Shown one piece after another: positions 1 through 7,988 of a stretch of 64,000 nucleotides of DNA (position 1 is its first letter; every line of letters begins with the position of its first letter). Both the position numbers and the translations under genes were made by a program. This stretch comes from Rothia mucilaginosa ATCC 25296 (GTDB lineage Bacteria; Actinomycetota; Actinomycetes; Actinomycetales; Micrococcaceae), in assembly GCF_000175615.1 (NCBI RefSeq), contig NZ_ACVO01000014.1, positions 1-64,000 on the forward strand, in the 5' to 3' direction. Under the pieces are notes generated by a model. The model was not told where the DNA came from, did no database searches, and worked only from the letters and a program-made list of their open reading frames with translations.

Positions 1-57
1 GGCCCGTGCCGGTTCTGCGGCCCGTGCCGGTTCTGCGGCCCGAGCTGATTCTACGAC
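1..57 (+). repeat. 18-bp tandem repeat inside the recG frame
   Basis: Two exact copies and one diverged copy of an 18-bp unit (GGCCCGTGCCGGTTCTGC) open the window. In the recG frame they encode Ala-Arg-Ala-Gly-Ser-Ala repeats, extending the low-complexity N-terminal tail. More copies may lie to the left of the window. Confidence 0.8.
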
Positions 58-3000
58 CCGAGCCCAGCCGCGGAAAAAGGATGCGCCGCTACTGAGCGAT
101 GAGCAGCTCCGCACCACCGCCGAGCTGACCGTGCGCGATCTTGCCGCCTACGCCCGAGGCGAGGTGAGCCGCGCCGAGCTGAGCGAACGCGCGGCACAGC
201 GCGCTAGCGCCACCTACCGTAAGGCGCTCAAAACGCTCAAGCATTCGCTGGGTCCCGCCGCGCACACCATGACTGATGACGCTATCTACGAGCTGGTCGA
301 TATTGCGTTGGCGGCGCGGCAGGCAACTCAGCCGGAAGCACATCAGCCGGGGGAACCTGCCCGGAAAGCACCCGCCCGGAAGAAGCCGGCTCAGAAGAAA
401 ACAGTTCAGAAGGAACTAACTCAGAACGAACCGATCCCGCAGGAGAGCGAAACTGCCGCGCGGGATATTTCGGCGCGCCCGCAAAAGGTAACGAAGGCAA
501 GCGAAGGGGGCGAGCAGAAGCCTGCACCCAAAAAGACTGCATCCAAAAAGGTCGCAGCGAAGAAGACTGCTCCCGCAAAGAAAGCAACCGAATCCGAATC
601 CTCGGTGAAGAGGGTAGCTGACTCCAAGACCGCTACGCAGAAAACCCCCGCGCCGAAAAATGCTGCGCCGAAAACCATGCTGAAGAAAGCGCCCGCCCAG
701 AAAACTTCCGCGAAGAAGGCAACTACGAAGAAGGTTGCGGCTGAGAAGCCCACATCAGCTGCCGCGGAGGCTAAGAGCCGTGCCCTGGCGCGCTACGCCT
801 CCGAAGATCGCATCGAAAATGCGCCGCTCAAAAAGTACCTGCCAGCGCCCAGCGCCAAGGCAATCGCTACACACCTGGACCTGCACACCGTCGGAGAGAT
901 GCTCGAATACTTCCCGCGCAAATACCTGCCGCGCGGCGAGCTCAGCTCCTTCGCCGAACTCGTTGAAGGCCAGGACGTCACCATCATCGCCCGCGTGGTG
1001 CACGTGAGCACCCGAACCATGGCGGCGCGCCGCGGCAAAATCACGGAAGTGACCATCACCGACCGGCTCTCCGACGCCACCGGGCAGGACGCACCCGCAG
1101 GTTTTGGGGCTGCCGGTTTTGGTGCCACTGGTTTTGGGGCTGGCGGCCCTGTATCCGTGGTGCCCGGGCGAGCTAACCGCCCCGGCGCATCCGGTGCATC
1201 CAGCGTATCCGGCGTATCCAGAGTATCCGGTGCGCCCGCGCAGAGCTGGCAGGCGACCGGGATGCACAACCCGCGCATCAACGCGCTCGCTAACTCCACG
1301 CAGAACCCAGCTGCCCAGAACCCCGTGGTACAGAATTCCAGTGCACAGGGCAGGGGAGTGCAGCCCGTCTCCTACAGTGGCTACGCAGACAGCTACGGTC
1401 AAGACTCGTTTGGTCAGGATAGTTTTGCGCAGGGAGGCCTCTTTGGCGTGCCCGCGCCCAGCATGACGAACCCCGGTGCGCTCATCGGCTCGCAGATGAA
1501 GCTTTCCTTCTTCAACGCCTGGACCGCCGCCCGAGAAATCCGCGAGGGTGAAACCATGATGTTCTCCGGCAGAGTCGGCATCTACCGCGGCGAATACACC
1601 CTCACCAACCCGCACTACGCCCTGCTCTCGAAGGATGCCTCCGGCGCGGACGTCACCGACGCCGCCACCGCCCCCGTGCCCGTCTACCGCGCCCCCGTGA
1701 AGCTGCCCACCGACCGCATTAGCGGCTACATGGCGCAGCTGCTCGAAAAGGTGCCACTCAAAGAACTTGAAGACCCGGTACCCTACACGATTCGTCGCGC
1801 CCGCAAGGTGCCCTCGCTGGAGTGGACGTACCGCGCCCTGCACACCCCGGACTCTGAGGACACCTGGCGTGCCGCGCAGGCACAGATGCGTTACCGTGAG
1901 GCGTTCGTGCTGCAGAGCGCGCTCGCCCGCCTGCATTCGGTGCGTGCCGCGCACCTGACCCAGCCGCGCCCCGCCGTGGAGAGCGGCCTCGCCGATCGGC
2001 TGCTTCAGGTTCTGCCCTACGAGCTGACCGAGGGGCAGCAGAAGGTGGGCGCTGAGATTGCCGCGGATTTGTCGAGTGAATCGCCCATGAACCGCCTGTT
2101 GCAAGGTGATGTGGGTTCCGGTAAGACCGTGGTGGCTCTGCGCGCCATGCTGCAGGTTGCCGATGCGGGCGGCCAGTCCGCGATGCTCGCCCCGACCGAG
2201 GTGCTTGCCGAGCAGCATTTGCGTTCGGTGCTGGACATCCTGGGGGATATGGCTGCGCCCGAAGACTCTGACGCTGATGATTCTGCCGAGGGAATCCCTT
2301 CGGGGAGCGGGGAGGAACCCGACCGTGTGCGTGTGCGCCTGCTGACCGCCTCCATGGGTACCCGCGCCAAGCGCAAGGTACTGCAGGAACTCGCCGACGG
2401 CACCGCCCAGATTGTGATTGGCACCCACGCCCTGCTCTCCGACGAGGTGAGCTTCCACGATTTGGGTCTGGTCGTCGTGGACGAGCAGCACCGCTTCGGC
2501 GTGGAGCAGCGCGACGGCCTGCGCGGCACCGACGGCGCCCTGCCGCACCGCCTGGTCATGACCGCAACGCCCATTCCGCGTACCGTCGCCATGACCGTGT
2601 TCGGTGACCTGGACGTGTCCGTGCTCGACACCCTGCCCGCCGGCCGCCAGAAAATCTCGACCCACGTGGTGCCCCTTGCCGAGAAGCCCGCCTGGGCGTC
2701 CCGGTTGTGGAGGCGCGCCCGCGAAGAAATCGACGCGGGTCACCAGGTGTATGTTGTCGTCCCCAAAATCGGGGAGGATGGCGACAGCTTGGAGGAGGGT
2801 GCCGCGTTCTTTGGCGCATCCAGCCTGAACGGTGCGGGCGCGGGCAACTCTGCCCAGGGCTATTTCGGTCAGAGCGGTAGCGCCAGTAGCGACGGCAAGG
2901 TTCAGCTGACCTCGGTCGCCTCAATGTACTCCTACCTGAGTGCGGAGGACGCCCTCGTCGGCGTGCGTATCGGCACCCTGCACGGCCGCATGGACCCGGC

Positions 3001-3517
3001 GGAGAAGACCTCCGTCATGACCGCTTTCGAGCGCGGTGAGATTGACCTGCTCATCAGCACCACCGTCATTGAGGTGGGCGTGAACGTCCCGAACGCCACG
3101 CTCATGATCATCATGGACGCCGACCGTTTCGGCATCTCGGGCCTGCACCAGCTGCGCGGTCGTGTGGGTCGCGGCGGCTACGCGGGCACCTGTCTGCTGG
3201 TTACCCGCCAGGAGGAGGGCGGCGTGTCCCGCGAGCGTCTGGATGCGGTTGCCTCCACCACGGACGGCTTCGAGCTTTCCCGCATCGACCTGGCGCAGCG
3301 CCGTGAGGGTGATATTCTGGGTGCTGCACAATCGGGCTCGAAGAGCACCCTGCGGTTCTTGCGGGCGCTCGCCGATGCCGACATTATTGAGCGTGCCCGC
3401 GAGGATGCCCGCTCGGTGGTGGAGAAGGACCCGACGCTGGCTAAGCATCCGTCGTTGGCGCGTACGATTGACCGCGCCCTGGACGCTGACCGTGAGGCGT
3501 TCCTCGGCAGGGGATAA
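2..3517 (+). CDS. recG: ATP-dependent DNA helicase RecG, enlarged, 5' end outside window
   Basis: RecG remodels stalled forks and branch-migrates Holliday junctions in the cytoplasm. The frame is open to the left edge, so the start lies upstream; a GTG at 131 has no Shine-Dalgarno (SD). Counting from 131, residues 1-220 are a low-complexity tail rich in Lys, Ala and Pro (AKK/APKK patterns, histone-H1-like). The wedge/OB fold starts near 230 and is interrupted at about 320-450 by a Gly/Ala/Gln/Ser-rich insert. Walker A GDVGSGKT is near 659, the DEQH box near 784, then TATPIPRT and QLRGRVGRG. Another insert of about 45 residues sits before the second helicase lobe. Typical RecG is about 700-750 residues; here over 1,128 remain. 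It precedes rsmD, a common actinobacterial neighbour. Helicase identity is secure; the tail's function is unknown. Confidence 0.93.
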   Translation, partial: ARAGSAARAGSAARADSTTRAQPRKKDAPLLSDEQLRTTAELTVRDLAAYARGEVSRAELSERAAQRASATYRKALKTLKHSLGPAAHTMTDDAIYELVDIALAARQATQPEAHQPGEPARKAPARKKPAQKKTVQKELTQNEPIPQESETAARDISARPQKVTKASEGGEQKPAPKKTASKKVAAKKTAPAKKATESESSVKRVADSKTATQKTPAPKNAAPKTMLKKAPAQKTSAKKATTKKVAAEKPTSAAAEAKSRALARYASEDRIENAPLKKYLPAPSAKAIATHLDLHTVGEMLEYFPRKYLPRGELSSFAELVEGQDVTIIARVVHVSTRTMAARRGKITEVTITDRLSDATGQDAPAGFGAAGFGATGFGAGGPVSVVPGRANRPGASGASSVSGVSRVSGAPAQSWQATGMHNPRINALANSTQNPAAQNPVVQNSSAQGRGVQPVSYSGYADSYGQDSFGQDSFAQGGLFGVPAPSMTNPGALIGSQMKLSFFNAWTAAREIREGETMMFSGRVGIYRGEYTLTNPHYALLSKDASGADVTDAATAPVPVYRAPVKLPTDRISGYMAQLLEKVPLKELEDPVPYTIRRARKVPSLEWTYRALHTPDSEDTWRAAQAQMRYREAFVLQSALARLHSVRAAHLTQPRPAVESGLADRLLQVLPYELTEGQQKVGAEIAADLSSESPMNRLLQGDVGSGKTVVALRAMLQVADAGGQSAMLAPTEVLAEQHLRSVLDILGDMAAPEDSDADDSAEGIPSGSGEEPDRVRVRLLTASMGTRAKRKVLQELADGTAQIVIGTHALLSDEVSFHDLGLVVVDEQHRFGVEQRDGLRGTDGALPHRLVMTATPIPRTVAMTVFGDLDVSVLDTLPAGRQKISTHVVPLAEKPAWASRLWRRAREEIDAGHQVYVVVPKIGEDGDSLEEGAAFFGASSLNGAGAGNSAQGYFGQSGSASSDGKVQLTSVASMYSYLSAEDALVGVRIGTLHGRMDPAEKTSVMTAFERGEIDLLISTTVIEVGVNVPNATLMIIMDADRFGISGLHQLRGRVGRGGYAGTCLLVTRQEEGGVSRERLDAVASTTDGFELSRIDLAQRREGDILGAAQSGSKSTLRFLRALADADIIERAREDARSVVEKDPTLAKHPSLARTIDRALDADREAFLGRG

Positions 3518-3621
3518 GCGCGCAACGGGGCAGAACCCTCTGCCCGCCCACCAACCTGCGTTGCCCACCACTCGCTGAAACCGTGACGTCAACACACCAC
3601 ACTAGTTAAGAGGAGAGACCT

Positions 3622-4263
3622 ATGAGCCGTATTATTTCCGGTGCTGCCGGAGGCGTTCGCCTTGCTTCGGTTCCGGGGGATAATACTCGCCCCACCACCG
3701 ACCGGGTGAAGGAATCCCTCTTCTCGAAGCTGGAAAGCTACGACATTATTCGTGGCGCCCGCGTGCTGGACGCCTTTGGCGGTTCGGGCGCGCTCGGTTG
3801 CGAGGCGCTCTCGCGCGGTGCCGCCTCCGTGACGCTGCTGGACACGTACCCGAAGGCTGTTGCGGTGATTCGCAAGAACGTTGCCGCGGTGGAGAAGGCG
3901 ATGGGCCGCACTGGTTCTTCTGGCGCTACCGGTTCTACGGCGCACGTGCAGCAGTCTCAGGCGCTGACCTACGTGAAGTCCGCCTCCGGGCCGTGGGATC
4001 TGGTGTTTGTTGACCCGCCCTACGCCATGCCGAATGAGCAGGTCAGCGAGCTGCTGGAGGCGCTCACCCCCAAGCTTGCCGAGGGCGCCGTGGTCGTGGT
4101 GGAGCGTTCTTCGCGCGATGCGGAGCCGGTGTGGGGCGAGGGCCTGTACTGTTTTTCGACCCGTCAGCACGGCGAGACGGTGCTCTACTATGTAGAGCCT
4201 GACGAGGTTGAGGAGCAGGCGGGCGACGAATCCGGCGAGGACGCTGAAGAGCTCGCCGCCTGA
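3622..4263 (+). CDS. rsmD: 16S rRNA (guanine(966)-N(2))-methyltransferase RsmD
   Basis: A SAM-dependent enzyme that methylates G966 of 16S rRNA in the small subunit. The 213-residue product begins SRIISGAAGG, has the SAM-binding motif VLDAFGGSGALG near residue 50 and the catalytic motif DPPY near residue 130, as in N2-guanine methyltransferases. The ATG follows a good SD (AGGAGA). A short acidic tail rich in Glu and Asp ends the protein. It lies 104 bp after recG and 107 bp before coaD, the usual actinobacterial order. The stop is followed by four degenerate CCCGCAT repeats. Confidence 0.93.
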   Translation: MSRIISGAAGGVRLASVPGDNTRPTTDRVKESLFSKLESYDIIRGARVLDAFGGSGALGCEALSRGAASVTLLDTYPKAVAVIRKNVAAVEKAMGRTGSSGATGSTAHVQQSQALTYVKSASGPWDLVFVDPPYAMPNEQVSELLEALTPKLAEGAVVVVERSSRDAEPVWGEGLYCFSTRQHGETVLYYVEPDEVEEQAGDESGEDAEELAA

Positions 4264-4270
4264 CCTTTCC

Positions 4271-4328
4271 GCCCGCATCCTGCGCTCGCCCGCATGCCGC
4301 TAACCCGCATCCTAAATTCGCCCGCATC
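4271..4328 (+). repeat. degenerate CCCGCAT repeats after rsmD
   Basis: CCCGCAT recurs four times at spacings of about 17, 15 and 17 bp, starting just after the rsmD stop. It belongs to a set of similar 3'-flank repeats seen after other genes of the window. Confidence 0.7.
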
Positions 4329-4370
4329 TACTCATTCCAACGTCTGATATTTATTCGTGAAGGAACCGCC

Positions 4371-4859
4371 ATGATCGCCCTCTGCCCCGGATCTTTTGAC
4401 CCCGTGCACCACGGCCACCTGGAAATCATTGCCCGCGCCGCTCAGCTCTTTGACGAGGTGATCGTGGGCGTGGCGCACAATAGCTCCAAGAAATACCGTT
4501 TCTCCCTGGAGGAGCGCGTGCAACTGGTGCGTGAGTCCCTGCAGGAGCTCGGCATTGAGGGCGTGAGCGTGGAGCCGATTCCGCCGGGCGTGCTGCTTGC
4601 CGAGTACGCGGCGGAGCGTGGCGCGAAGGTGCTGGTGAAGGGTCTGCGTTCGGCGACGGACTACAGTTATGAGGCTCCGATGGCGAGCATGAACCGCCAC
4701 CTGGCGCAGGTTGAGACGGTGTTCTTGGCGGGTGAGGACCGCTACGGTGCGGTGTCGTCCACGATTATTCGTGAGGTGGCGTCGCTGGGTGGTGACGTGA
4801 CTCCCTTCGTGCCGGAGGCGGTCGCCCGCGCCCTGAAAAACACCAAGGAAAACGCCTAG
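4371..4859 (+). CDS. coaD: phosphopantetheine adenylyltransferase
   Basis: Transfers AMP from ATP to 4'-phosphopantetheine, the penultimate step of coenzyme A synthesis, in the cytoplasm. The 162-residue length is normal. The nucleotidyltransferase motif PGSFDPVHHGH, with its HxGH, is at residues 5-15, and SSTIIREV near residue 130 is the conserved ATP-binding segment. ATG is preceded by AAGGA at good spacing. The last codons (GAAAACGCC plus stop) are repeated directly after the stop, at 4848-4857 and 4859-4868. Confidence 0.95.
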   Translation: MIALCPGSFDPVHHGHLEIIARAAQLFDEVIVGVAHNSSKKYRFSLEERVQLVRESLQELGIEGVSVEPIPPGVLLAEYAAERGAKVLVKGLRSATDYSYEAPMASMNRHLAQVETVFLAGEDRYGAVSSTIIREVASLGGDVTPFVPEAVARALKNTKENA

Positions 4860-5059
4860 AAAACGCCTCATCAACCCGGGCGCGCACCCGTCCGACACGC
4901 CCACCGGCAGGACCCCGGCAGAATAACTCGCACCGCCGACCGGGCACTTAAGTCCCCCAGTAGTAGCCCCGACCGACCGATTAAATGCCGCGCGGCGCCT
5001 CCTTAAGGGGATATTTAAGAGGTGAGCGCCACTTAAAGAGATTTAAAAGGCGCTTAATC

Positions 5060-5089
5060 TTGATTAACGGTGCGAATGACCCCTAAAAT
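5060..5089 (+). promoter_or_regulatory. candidate promoter of yceD-rpmF-rnc
   Basis: TTGATT at 5060-5065 and TAAAAT at 5084-5089 are separated by 18 nt, close to the housekeeping sigma consensus. The expected transcription start near 5096 lies downstream of the GTG (5070) and ATG (5088) codons that could otherwise start the next gene. This argues for the ATT start at 5127. Confidence 0.5.
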
Positions 5090-5113
5090 GGGACTTTGGT
5101 TTATACATTTCGT

Positions 5114-5119
5114 AAGGAG
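5114..5119 (+). promoter_or_regulatory. Shine-Dalgarno that places yceD start at an ATT codon
   Basis: AAGGAG lies 7 nt before an in-frame ATT at 5127. No ATG, GTG or TTG lies at the right distance, so this site suggests an AUU initiation codon. Confidence 0.55.
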
Positions 5120-5126
5120 AAACGCC

Positions 5127-5678
5127 ATTTCACGTGCAGACGCATCGCCGCTGGTGGTATCGGTTACTAACCTGATGCACCGTCCCGGCACCATGGAAAC
5201 CCTCACCGAGGTCGTGCCCGCACCGGCAGACCTGGGTAACGCGCTCATCGGCGTGGAAGAGGGTTCGGATATTGACCTCGATATTCGTATGGAGTCTGTT
5301 GTTGATGGTATCCTAGTTACCGGCTCCGTCGTTGTGGATGTACACGGCGAGTGTAGCCTCTGCTTGGATCCGATTGATTACGAGATGTCGGCCAATATTC
5401 AAGAGCTTTTCGTCTTTGAGAAGGCCCCGGCTGGCGGCCCCGAAGACGAAGTAGATGAGCAGTACGCCGTTGAGGATGATTCCATCGACCTTGAACTGGC
5501 TCTGCGGGACGCAGTAATCCTTCAACTGCCGTTCCAGCCTGTTTGTAGGGACACCTGCCAGGGTCTGTGCGCCGATTGCGGTGCGCGCCTGGAGGATGAC
5601 CCCGGGCATCATCACGAGGTGTTGGATCCGCGCTGGTCGGCCCTGCAGGGCCTGCTCGGCGCAGATACCGAAAACTAA
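5127..5678 (+). CDS. yceD: YceD/DUF177 family protein, probable ATT start
   Basis: YceD (DUF177) proteins are encoded beside rpmF in many bacteria and are linked to 23S rRNA accumulation; the mechanism is not settled. With an ATT start the product is 183 residues and begins (M)SRADASPLVV, consistent with a family N-terminus. A longer form from GTG at 5070 would add 19 residues, but it overlaps the predicted promoter and lacks an SD. The core has a beta-rich segment, an acidic stretch, and two cysteine groups: CSLC, and later C-x3-C-x3-C-x2-C, which could hold zinc. It is 30 bp from rpmF and probably co-transcribed with it. Confidence 0.88.
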   Translation: MSRADASPLVVSVTNLMHRPGTMETLTEVVPAPADLGNALIGVEEGSDIDLDIRMESVVDGILVTGSVVVDVHGECSLCLDPIDYEMSANIQELFVFEKAPAGGPEDEVDEQYAVEDDSIDLELALRDAVILQLPFQPVCRDTCQGLCADCGARLEDDPGHHHEVLDPRWSALQGLLGADTEN

Positions 5679-5708
5679 ATTGTTGTTACTAGAGATTGTG
5701 AGATAGCT

Positions 5709-5912
5709 GTGGCTGTTCCCAAGCGCAAGATGTCCCGCGCTAACACCCGCGCACGCCGTTCCCAGTGGAAGGCATCCGTGCCCCAGCTGGTTAAGACCGT
5801 TGAAAACGGTCGCGTGACCTACAGCCTGCCCCACCAGGCAAAGGTTGTAACCGACGCTGCAGGCAACGCCCTGTTCCTGGAGTACAAGGGCCGTAAGGTT
5901 GCAGACGCCTAA
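5709..5912 (+). CDS. rpmF: 50S ribosomal protein L32
   Basis: A small protein of the large ribosomal subunit. The 67-residue product starts at GTG with the signature [17 protein letters not shown]. The C-terminal half lacks the four zinc-binding cysteines found in some L32 versions, so this is the cysteine-free form. The SD is weak. It lies between yceD and rnc with 16 bp to rnc, so the three are likely one transcript. Confidence 0.95.
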   Translation: MAVPKRKMSRANTRARRSQWKASVPQLVKTVENGRVTYSLPHQAKVVTDAAGNALFLEYKGRKVADA

Positions 5913-5928
5913 GAAGCGGTGAATCCTT

Positions 5929-6618
5929 ATGACTGAATTTCCTAGTGTTGATACTAGGGAGTTGCGTAAACGTCTCGGAGTCGATATCGACGCCGAGACG
6001 TTTTTGCTATCCCTAACCCACCGCTCCTACGCCTTCGAGAACCCCGGGGTGGAGCATAATGAGCGCCTGGAGTTCCTGGGCGATTCGGTGCTTTCCCTGG
6101 CGATTGCTGAAGAAGTGTACCGACGCTACCCCGACCTGCCCGAGGGCGAGCTCGTGAAGCTGCACCACGTGGTGGTGTCTACGGTGGCGTTGGCGAAGGT
6201 GGCACGCGACCTGGATCTGGGCAGGTACATCCTGCTCGGTAAGGGCGAGATTCACACCGGCGGCGCCGATAAGGACTCGATCCTTGCCGACACCATGGAA
6301 GCGATTTTTGGCCTGACCTACTTGGAGTGCGGTCGCGAGGCGGCTCGTGACCTGGTGCTGCGCCTGATTGCGCCGCTGCTCGACGATGAGAAGGTCCTGA
6401 ACTCTGGACGCGACTGGAAGACTGAGCTGCTGAACCTCGCCACCGCCCGCGGCTGGGGAGACGTGCGCTACGAGGTCACCGGCGAGGGCCCGGACCACGC
6501 GCGCGTGTATACTGCGGTCGCTATTGTGGCGAACCAGCAGACCGGTACCGGTGTGGGTCCGAGCAAGAAGGAGGCGGAGCGCCTTGCCGCTGAGCAGGCG
6601 TATCGCGTTCTGGTTTAG
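5929..6618 (+). CDS. rnc: ribonuclease III
   Basis: RNase III cuts double-stranded RNA, processing rRNA precursors and structured mRNAs. The 229-residue product has the catalytic signature NERLEFLGDSVL near residues 44-55, the second acidic site DTMEA near 123, and a C-terminal double-stranded RNA-binding domain ending in GPSKKEAERLAAEQA. The ATG has only a weak SD and lies 16 bp after rpmF. A strong hairpin plus T-run lies within codons 14-26, which may matter for autoregulation. It is followed by mutM, as in other actinobacteria. Confidence 0.95.
   Translation: MTEFPSVDTRELRKRLGVDIDAETFLLSLTHRSYAFENPGVEHNERLEFLGDSVLSLAIAEEVYRRYPDLPEGELVKLHHVVVSTVALAKVARDLDLGRYILLGKGEIHTGGADKDSILADTMEAIFGLTYLECGREAARDLVLRLIAPLLDDEKVLNSGRDWKTELLNLATARGWGDVRYEVTGEGPDHARVYTAVAIVANQQTGTGVGPSKKEAERLAAEQAYRVLV
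5968..6005 (+). terminator. terminator-like hairpin inside the rnc coding region
   Basis: AAACGTCTCGG (5968-5978) pairs perfectly with CCGAGACGTTT (5993-6003). The inner sequence GTCGATATCGAC is itself palindromic, and TTTTT follows at once. A smaller hairpin, CCTAG/CTAGG, precedes it at 5941-5958. The structure looks like an intrinsic terminator or an RNase III target but sits in early rnc codons. The geometry was read by eye. Confidence 0.55.
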
Positions 6619-6693
6619 GCTCATTCAAGCATCCTGCAGGTCTGTTAGCTCTGCGGGTTCTTGATTCTGCAGCCTCGCTGATTGGAGGGAATC

Positions 6694-7776
6694 ATGCCCG
6701 AACTGCCCGAGGTGGAAACCGTTCGTGCGGGCATCGCCGACCATTCGTTGGGTCGGCTCGTGCAGGCGGTGCGCGTGGTCGATGCCCGTTCGCTACGCAG
6801 GCACCTGCCCGGTCCCGCCCACTTTGAGGTGGCACTCACCGGCAGGGCGCTGCGCGGTGCCTACCGCCGCGGCAAGTACCTGTGGCTGACCCTGAGCGAG
6901 GCGGATGGCACGCTTGCTGACGAGGCGCTCGTGGTGCATCTGGGCATGAGCGGTCAGCTGCTCGTGCGCGATGAACCGGGCGATGAACCGGGCGGTGATT
7001 CCGGCAGCGACTCGGGCAGCGAGTCGGAGGCTCGCGCGGCCTTTGATGAGCAGCCGCGGCACCTGCGCGTGGCGCTCGAACTGGGACCGGTGGGAGCTAC
7101 CAGCGCTGCGGGAGCCACCGGCGGTACGGTGAGCACCAACCGGGCAGGCACCGGGCAGCGGTTGCTCTTCGTGGATCAGCGCATCTTCGGCGGCATGTTC
7201 CTCAGCCGGCTGGTGCCGGACGTACCCGCGGCAGTTGCAGTGAATGAAGCTGCGGCGGGTGAAGCAGCGCCGGGTGAAGTACCGGAGCGTTTTCTGGTAC
7301 CTGAAGCGGTCAAGCACATTGCCCGCGACCCGCTGGACGAATTCTTCGACCCCGCGGCGGTGCGCCGCAAGTTCCTGCGCACCTCCAGCGGCATTAAGAA
7401 GGTGCTGCTGGACCAGTCGGTGATCTCCGGCGTGGGCAATATCTACGCCGACGAGGCGCTGTGGCGTGCGCGGCTGCACTACGCGAAGCCCGCACGCACC
7501 CTCAGCGCCGCCCAAACCCGCGAACTGCTGGAGGCGGTCACGCAGGTGCTGCGCGAGTCCCTGGCGGCGGGCGGCACAAGCTTCGACGCCCTGTACGTGA
7601 ACGTGCTGGGCGAGTCGGGCTACTTTGAGCGCTCGCTGAACGCCTACGGCCGGGCCGGGGAGCCCTGCCACCGTTGCGCGGAGGCGGGCCGCACAACCCT
7701 GATGGTGCGCGAACCGTTCCAGAACCGTTCGTCCTACCGTTGCCCGCACTGCCAGCGGGCGCCGCGTTCTCGCTAG
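6694..7776 (+). CDS. mutM: formamidopyrimidine-DNA glycosylase
   Basis: A bifunctional glycosylase/AP lyase that removes 8-oxoguanine and formamidopyrimidines from DNA. ATG at 6694 is chosen because the mature protein must begin Pro-Glu: the product reads PELPEVETVRAG, with catalytic Pro2 and Glu3. An in-frame TTG at 6682 would hide Pro2. The helix-two-turn-helix segment (SGVGNIYADEALW) is present. The C-terminal zinc finger has cysteines 325, 328, 350 and 353; the middle spacing of 21 residues is longer than the usual 16. At 360 residues it exceeds the usual 270-290 because of Gly/Ser/Ala-rich inserts around residues 88-120 and 175-200. Tandem copies of its last codons follow the stop. Confidence 0.94.
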   Translation: MPELPEVETVRAGIADHSLGRLVQAVRVVDARSLRRHLPGPAHFEVALTGRALRGAYRRGKYLWLTLSEADGTLADEALVVHLGMSGQLLVRDEPGDEPGGDSGSDSGSESEARAAFDEQPRHLRVALELGPVGATSAAGATGGTVSTNRAGTGQRLLFVDQRIFGGMFLSRLVPDVPAAVAVNEAAAGEAAPGEVPERFLVPEAVKHIARDPLDEFFDPAAVRRKFLRTSSGIKKVLLDQSVISGVGNIYADEALWRARLHYAKPARTLSAAQTRELLEAVTQVLRESLAAGGTSFDALYVNVLGESGYFERSLNAYGRAGEPCHRCAEAGRTTLMVREPFQNRSSYRCPHCQRAPRSR

Positions 7777-7845
7777 ATAAAGGCTCACGCTAGGTAGAAG
7801 CTTACGACAGGTAAAGGCTTACGATAGGCACAAGCTCACGCTAGA
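7766..7845 (+). repeat. 17-bp tandem repeat copying the end of mutM
   Basis: Starting from the last mutM codons (TTCTCGCTAG at 7767), related 12-mers of the form GCTYACGMYAGG recur at 7783, 7800, 7817 and 7834, exactly 17 bp apart. The first copy contains the stop codon. Confidence 0.75.
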
Positions 7846-7849
7846 TATG

Positions 7850-7910
7850 CGAATGACGGCGTAGCTACGTTCCTCCCATACGGGGGATGTAGCTACGCCG
7901 TCATTCGTTT
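7850..7910. terminator. long hairpin between convergent mutM and oleD
   Basis: A perfect 19-bp stem (7850-7868 with 7889-7907) encloses 20 nt that can themselves pair (CCC/GGG). TTT follows on the plus strand. It lies between two convergent genes and probably ends both transcripts. Confidence 0.75.
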
Positions 7911-7988
7911 AAACCTCAGTTGTATAAACCGGGGGTGGGGGGAGTCAACCCGAAAGCCACCCCGATAAGAAGCAACTGGCGGCTGTAC

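Noticed and set aside
1..57. CRISPR-like array
   Set aside because: Units are adjacent without spacers and are in the recG reading frame.
755..2743. Long minus-strand open frame opposite recG
   Set aside because: High-GC shadow of recG; His/Gly-rich translation with no start signal or family.
5070..5126. GTG/ATG starts for yceD upstream of 5127
   Set aside because: They lie in or before a good promoter and lack a ribosome site; kept only as an alternative.
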